Source: Clostridia bacterium (GTDB lineage: Bacteria; Bacillota; Clostridia; Oscillospirales; CAG-272). Taken from it: 15,254 nt of DNA. Where the stretch lies: NCBI GenBank assembly GCA_017386965.1, contig JAFOGE010000074.1:1-15254 (forward strand). Direction: 5' to 3'. The translations under genes were made by a program, and so were the position numbers. The number at the start of each line of letters is the position of its first letter. Position 1 is the first letter of the stretch. Of the stretch, positions 14,495 through 15,254 are shown piece by piece. The notes under the pieces were generated by a model. It ran no database searches and was not told the DNA's origin. It saw only the letters and a program-made list of their open reading frames with translations.

Positions 14495-14544
14495 TGCGTT
14501 TTCGTTTGAACATCTGCACCTCTACACATACTAAAGAAAACGCA
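14495..14544. repeat. 9-bp inverted repeat in the fba/MATE divergent region
   Basis: TGCGTTTTC (14495-14503) and GAAAACGCA (14536-14544) are perfect complements 32 bases apart. The left arm abuts a 10-base palindrome TTTTGCAAAA (14485-14494). No strong rightward promoter is evident here: TTTGAA (14505-14510), 16 bases, CATACT (14527-14532) is the best I see and falls between the arms. An operator is possible but unproven. Confidence 0.35.
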
Positions 14545-14560
14545 AAGAGTAGGTGAAAAA

Positions 14561-15254
14561 ATGCAAAAATCGATCCATAGAAGGAAAGAAAAAGAAAACA
14601 GTGATGCAAAAATCCGACTGTCGGTTCTGAAATTCGGAATCCCAACAATCCTTGCTCTGTTAAGCACTTCCGCTTACCATCTTGCGGACGCATGGTTCGT
14701 TTCAAATCTGGATGCAACCGCCGGCGCGGCCATCGGCGTTGCCTTTACGCTTCAAGCATTGTTTCAAGCAGTCGGCTTCACCTTTGGTACGGGCGGTGGA
14801 TGCCTCGTTTCCGCTTCTCTTGGTGCAAGCAGAGCAAAGGAAGCCTCCGCCTATGCCTCCTGCGCGCTGATCGGCGCGTTTGCAACGGGCTGCACGATCC
14901 TTGGGATCGGCCTCCTCCTCTTGCATCCTCTCGTGCGGCTTCTCGGTGCGGACGAAAGCATTTTTTCCGCATCCATCATTTATATTCGCAATCTCCTTCC
15001 TGCGTCGCCCTTCCTCTGCGGCTCTGTTGCACTCGCTCAGCTTCTTCGGGCAAAGGGAAATCCGTGGAAGGCAGCCATCGGCTTTTCCGTTGGAAATCTT
15101 CTCAACATTCTGCTCGATCCGCTCTTTATCTTCGGCTTGAACATGGGAATCGGAGGGGCATCCATGGCAACGCTGGTCGGTCAGGCCGCCGGTTTTTTGC
15201 TATTGCTCTTTCTCGGGCAAGGCAGATGCTCTTCGACTCACTTTTTTCGGCTTC
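14561..15254 (+). CDS. MATE-family multidrug/toxin efflux transporter (partial, cut by right edge)
   Basis: 231 codons are visible of a family usually about 440-460 aa, so roughly the N-terminal half. After a charged cytoplasmic start (HRRKEKENSDAK) come KFGIPTILALLSTSAYHLAD, typical of MATE segment 1 (normally a tumble of small and aromatic residues ending in D), then GTGGGCLVSASLGASRAKEA (segment 2 and loop), LRAKGNPWKAA, and the signature NILLDPLFIFGLNMGIGGA around 185-203. The protein should export cationic compounds using Na+ or H+, but the substrate is unknown. Start: ATG at 14561 with an AGGTGA site at 14551-14556; no in-frame stop occurs before the edge. It is transcribed away from fba. 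The family call is good; the specific function is not predictable. Confidence 0.88.
   Translation, partial: MQKSIHRRKEKENSDAKIRLSVLKFGIPTILALLSTSAYHLADAWFVSNLDATAGAAIGVAFTLQALFQAVGFTFGTGGGCLVSASLGASRAKEASAYASCALIGAFATGCTILGIGLLLLHPLVRLLGADESIFSASIIYIRNLLPASPFLCGSVALAQLLRAKGNPWKAAIGFSVGNLLNILLDPLFIFGLNMGIGGASMATLVGQAAGFLLLLFLGQGRCSSTHFFRL

Noticed and set aside
1..15254. Mobile elements, CRISPR arrays, tRNA/rRNA genes, phage or defence islands
   Set aside because: No transposase, integrase, regular spaced repeats, tRNA-like cloverleaf or rRNA sequence was seen. AddAB is core recombination machinery and not evidence of a defence island.

Overview
The window looks like ordinary chromosomal DNA from a low-to-medium-GC Firmicute, most likely class Clostridia. 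The evidence is AddAB instead of RecBCD, strong AGGAGG-type ribosome binding sites, sigma-A-like promoters, a class IIB fructose-bisphosphate aldolase, and a RlmA-type methyltransferase. I cannot name a genus. I saw no phage, transposon, CRISPR, tRNA or rRNA signal.

Left block, 1-4357, minus strand. A likely operon reads leftward: a membrane-anchored HtrA/DegP-type serine protease (4357-3050), an OmpR-type response regulator (3000-2305), its sensor histidine kinase (2308-779, four-base overlap with the regulator), and a RlmA-family 23S rRNA guanine-N1 methyltransferase. The methyltransferase starts at a TTG (763) and runs off the left edge. The first three genes form a plausible envelope-stress module. 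A block of CATTC-type repeats upstream of htrA is a candidate binding site for the regulator.

Central block, 4545-12137, plus strand. It diverges from the first block across 187 bases that hold a good sigma-A promoter and an imperfect 16-base inverted repeat. It encodes a short QueG-like double-cluster iron-sulfur protein, then AddB (overlapping by one base) and AddA (13-base gap). AddAB is the helicase-nuclease that resects double-strand breaks for RecA-dependent repair. All expected iron-sulfur, ATPase and nuclease residues are visible. A rho-independent terminator follows addA.

Right block, 12209-15254. An SLC13/ArsB/NhaD-type membrane permease sits behind a perfect TTGACA-17-TATAAT promoter. 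It converges on fba (class II aldolase, minus strand), and the two are separated by a perfect 20-bp-stem bidirectional terminator. Divergent from fba, a MATE-family efflux transporter begins at 14561 and leaves the window at the right edge.

I found no convincing new multi-gene system. The points most worth checking are regulatory (the htrA/queG divergent region), the short QueG-like protein, and the start codon and zinc-finger variant of the methyltransferase.
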